Assembly: GCF_002078875.1 (NCBI RefSeq)
Contig: NC_034411.1
Coordinates: 6,620,986-6,684,985 of the forward strand
Origin: Numida meleagris
Taxonomy: Eukaryota; Chordata; Aves; Galliformes; Numididae
DNA length: 64,000 nucleotides
Direction of reading: 5' to 3'
This document shows, piece by piece, positions 60,765 to 64,000 of this stretch. The translations under genes were made by a program, and so were the position numbers. The notes beneath the pieces are model-generated. The model did no database searches and had not been told where the DNA came from. It saw only the letters and a program-made list of their open reading frames with translations. Position 1 is the first letter of the stretch, and each line of letters starts with the position of its first letter.

Positions 60765-63663
60765 CTTCACCGGCGCCTGGTGCGCTGCCGCTCTCGCTTG
60801 GCCCTTTTGCTCCAGCCAGCTGCTGAGAAGGTCTGTCGGCGGTTCCAGGTGTTTATAAAGCCAAATGGGTTATGATGATGGATTTTGTTATGGCTGCCTG
60901 CTTGGAAAGTTTGACCCCAAATAACGACCCCAAATATGGGGATCTCTTAGTGGTTTTGTGCTTTGTTATTCCACCAAGAATGTCTTATGTAAAACCATTA
61001 ATTCAAAGTGAAGAACCTTTCCAGAAATGCATCACCCACCCCCTGCTCTGATTCTCTTCCCAGATAGGAGCAGTATGATTATTTCTTTGTTCTAATTGTT
61101 TTTAACTTGTTTTGCCTTGTATGTACCCCTTCTATGCAATCAACTTCATAACAAACTACGTTACTGGTCTATTAGGCCAGTGTTGTCTATTGGACCCGTT
61201 ATTTGTGAAGTTGTACCAGAAAATCATGAAAATCAGAGACGGAAAAGTTCTTCTGCGTTAGATCATTTCATCCCTCCCTTTGCTGACACAGACTTTTCCC
61301 CATACAGTATATTCTCTAGCACGTTGTCCGATCTAGCTGTAAGTAGATTGAATGCGGTACTTTCTCACTGTCCTGTCAGGAGCTGTTGGAGAGGCTCGGA
61401 AGTAATTGACACTGGCACCCTTTGAAGGTGCGTTGTGGACCTTACCACACTTGTCATTTGTAGCTGAACATGGTGCCTTCCTCCAGCTGTCATGAACATG
61501 TAGTAGTGTTATTGTGGGGCCATAATTCTTTCAGACCCAGCGTACAGCCTATGCTGAACACTTACTACTGAGATGGAACAAAAGAAATGGAAATGTGGTT
61601 TTGGTTTCTTTTTGGCAGACAGTGTACATAGGGTTAATTCTTCTGAGCAGCCCAGAGGTGAAATACTAAGGTGAAGGCCTCCGGAATATTTTGTTGATGA
61701 AAACTGGTGGTATTGAGATATGATGTGCTTGTCTTCACGTGAAGCCTTTTCCTCGATAAAGAGGTATGTTTTATACGGTTCAATTAATAACTACATTCAA
61801 AATTCCAACTGTCTTCTCTCATGACACGGAAAGCAGATTCAAGCAAGCAGTGAGTGCCTTTGAAGAAGGCTGCTGATGATATACACATTTAAGCAAAGCA
61901 GTAATAATGTTCCCAGTTTACCTTTTTTCTCTCAAGATACCCACCAAGTGTTTCAGTCAGTCCACGCTCGAACAGGTACAGCACAGCTGCTGTGGGGCTC
62001 ACCCCTGCCTGCTGCCATGGAGTCTGGAGAAACCTGGGGCAGCCTTGGTGTGAAGTCAGGAGTAAGCTGCTGGGCTGCTTGTATGCACTCAAACTGGTGA
62101 GCTGCTCTATCTCTCCCAGAACATGGTGACACTGCAGTGAAGAGGAAGGCAGGGGTGTTAGCCAGCCTCCTGGTTTCAGTGGTTTCTTTCTCCTCCTCTT
62201 GACGGCAGAACCCTGACTTCAAATTCTCCCAACTGTAGACTTAAGTACAATTTTGCATTCAGATCGCTGTCATGACTCATTTCTGTAGCTCTACAGATAG
62301 GGGAATACTGTCTCTCAGCGTAGCCTTTCTACCTGCTACTTTTACTGAGCTCATATTGATAGTTCTTGACGCAAGGATTATTCATTGCACTCTCACTGGT
62401 TGCCATTACTGCCTCTGAGTTCACAAATCCCAAACTGGGATCGCATCATGTAGCCCAGCATTCCTTGGATGGTTAGCACCACATTAAAATGTCATTTTAA
62501 GCAATTAATATTTTATTTATAAATACTTATAAATATTTATTATAAACGAGCCTTTAAACAGCAGCTTATGAGAAAACAATCTATTACATTTGTATTAAAA
62601 CATGTTCAAATGTTTAATTATGAGAGAGAATATTCAGCTGAACTACAAAAAGAAGCGCATAGCAATGCCCTTCTATTGCCCAGATCAGGTCATGCTGCCA
62701 CATCCAGCCGAGAACTTGGATTTAACTGTGTTCCACACTAAATCCAAGAAAACAAACTCTGGTGATTTAGGGCCCCGCTAAATACTCCACGTTCTTGTCT
62801 TGCTTGGGCAGTGTTCCTGTTTGACTCCATGGGTCACATGCTGTTCTTGAAATCTCCTCTGCGGCTCGTGTGGCTGGGGAGAGGTTTTGCTGGGTTTCAA
62901 AGGTGAGCTTTTGTTCCCACTGGGGAGCCCACTACTGGCAGTGCCATGTGTCCTTCTGACTTTAGACCCTTTGTGTCTAGCCCCAAAGGGACCCTTTGTT
63001 TGCTGATCCCATCAGGAGGGGTACGTCTCTGCTTGGTGGGGATCCTCCCCTTCTTCTCATGACGTTCTGCTTGAAGTGTTTTTCTTCACTTTTTTTCTTA
63101 ATGTCCTTCTGGGTTCGTATGGAGGCACGGCCTTCTCAGGCTGTCTTCTTGAAACTTTCCACGCTTTAGAAGGATGTATTTGGCTGAGATTCTCCCCTTC
63201 ACAATAAGGGGCTGAAAACAGGGCTGCGTGTAAAATACTCAAAATCATCATCAAGGCTCTAGTGACTGTTCTATATCTTTACCTCAAACCAGAATGGCCG
63301 AACATCTCTGATTAAGTATCCTACAGAAGCATTTAAATTCAGCAGTTTTTTATAGTTATTAACAACTCCCGTTGATGATATTATTTTTCACTGGGAAGAA
63401 AAATGGTTATTGCTCACATTGACCTCCAGTAAATCTTGTCACCCAGCCCGTACCCTAGTCTCGAAATATAATTAAAGCACTCTGTTTTGATAATAGTGAC
63501 TTACAAAAGTGTAGGAACTCGTATTTAGATTTTCCCTTCTTATTCCTCTTAAGTTTGGTATGAAAAGAAAGGTAACGCATCTGAACTACCTTAAATGGCT
63601 GCAACTGATTTATTTCTGTCTAGGAACGTTGTAGTTTACATAATCAAATCTGTATTTTTTTCT

Positions 63664-63692
63664 ATCTATACATGTATATACACACACACATA
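63664..63692. repeat. TA/CA microsatellite with 12-bp palindrome
   Basis: TATACATGTATA (63667-63678) is a perfect palindrome and runs directly into CA units. Confidence 0.85.
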
Positions 63693-64000
63693 CTTACAGG
63701 AGTGCCTCAATGTTTGACTGGCCTTTTATTCTTTTTCACTGTGGTGATTTTAAATTCAGCCCACAGCATGAGCACCTTGAGAAGACCAAAGCAGTTGTTT
63801 TTAACCCACGTGGAAAAAAAAAAGTGACTAAACAAATAAATAAAAATCAGCTTTGCATCCATATATTTCTGAGAACTGCTGTTCATAATATTTTGTGTTG
63901 TTGTAGCAACATGTGCCTCATCTATATTTAGTTTAATAGCTGCTTTTGGAATATTGCAAGCTAGTACAGTATATTATCAAGTGGTTTGAATGACATCATA

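Larger units (their letters stand above)
60501..64000. other. Non-coding unique sequence to the right edge
   Basis: No gene is supported. The left part has two perfect inverted repeats and a small CpG-enriched stretch (seven CpG within 60771-60841). An AT-rich palindrome ATAAATATTTAT lies at 62529-62540 and a TA/CA microsatellite at 63664-63692. Frames near 61096-61425 and 61876-62222 show no domain I recognise. Confidence 0.65.

Overview
This window looks like non-coding DNA from a bird, most likely a galliform such as chicken. Two interspersed repeats support this. One is a 5'-truncated CR1 LINE 3' end (about 8085-8420) with the typical avian CR1 tail. The other is a short inverted-repeat element (3240-3425) whose ends resemble, from memory, the chicken mariner family called Galluhop/Mariner1_GG. 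An older CR1-like relic lies at about 27300-27375 on the minus strand. Mammalian Alu, B1 or L1 sequence is absent, base composition is AT-leaning, CpG is depleted outside one island, and interspersed repeats are sparse. I could not place the window at a named locus.

I found no protein-coding gene, tRNA, rRNA or recognisable snRNA. Every open reading frame is short or low in complexity, and none has a domain I recognise. The longest (minus strand, 29448-30125, 225 codons) is partly produced by long poly-T and poly-A runs. The window is therefore best read as part of a gene desert or one or more very large introns.

Layout: 1-10.6 kb is AT-rich spacer with the mariner-like and CR1 copies. A compact CpG island sits at about 10650-11010 and is the only clear promoter-like feature. 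It carries a perfect 10-bp inverted repeat and five CAG units. From 11 to 64 kb the sequence is unique and repeat-poor. It contains several segments that look like developmental regulatory DNA (dense TAAT, TTAATTAA, octamer or forkhead motifs), mainly 18960-19960, 22100-22760, 32860-33190, 49060-49680, 52960-53400 and 60100-60500. These are visual judgements, because conservation could not be measured.

The most unusual structures are exact inverted repeats: a nested 34-bp palindrome at 17540-17573, a mirrored pair of AP-1-like sites at 60726-60764, a 133-bp fold-back at 29215-29347, and hairpins just downstream of a strong-looking splice acceptor at about 52842. Several alternating purine-pyrimidine tracts may form Z-DNA. 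I see no evidence of a new multi-gene biological system here. The reasonable interpretation is a regulatory landscape around a gene outside the window, possibly with an unannotated non-coding transcript starting at the CpG island.
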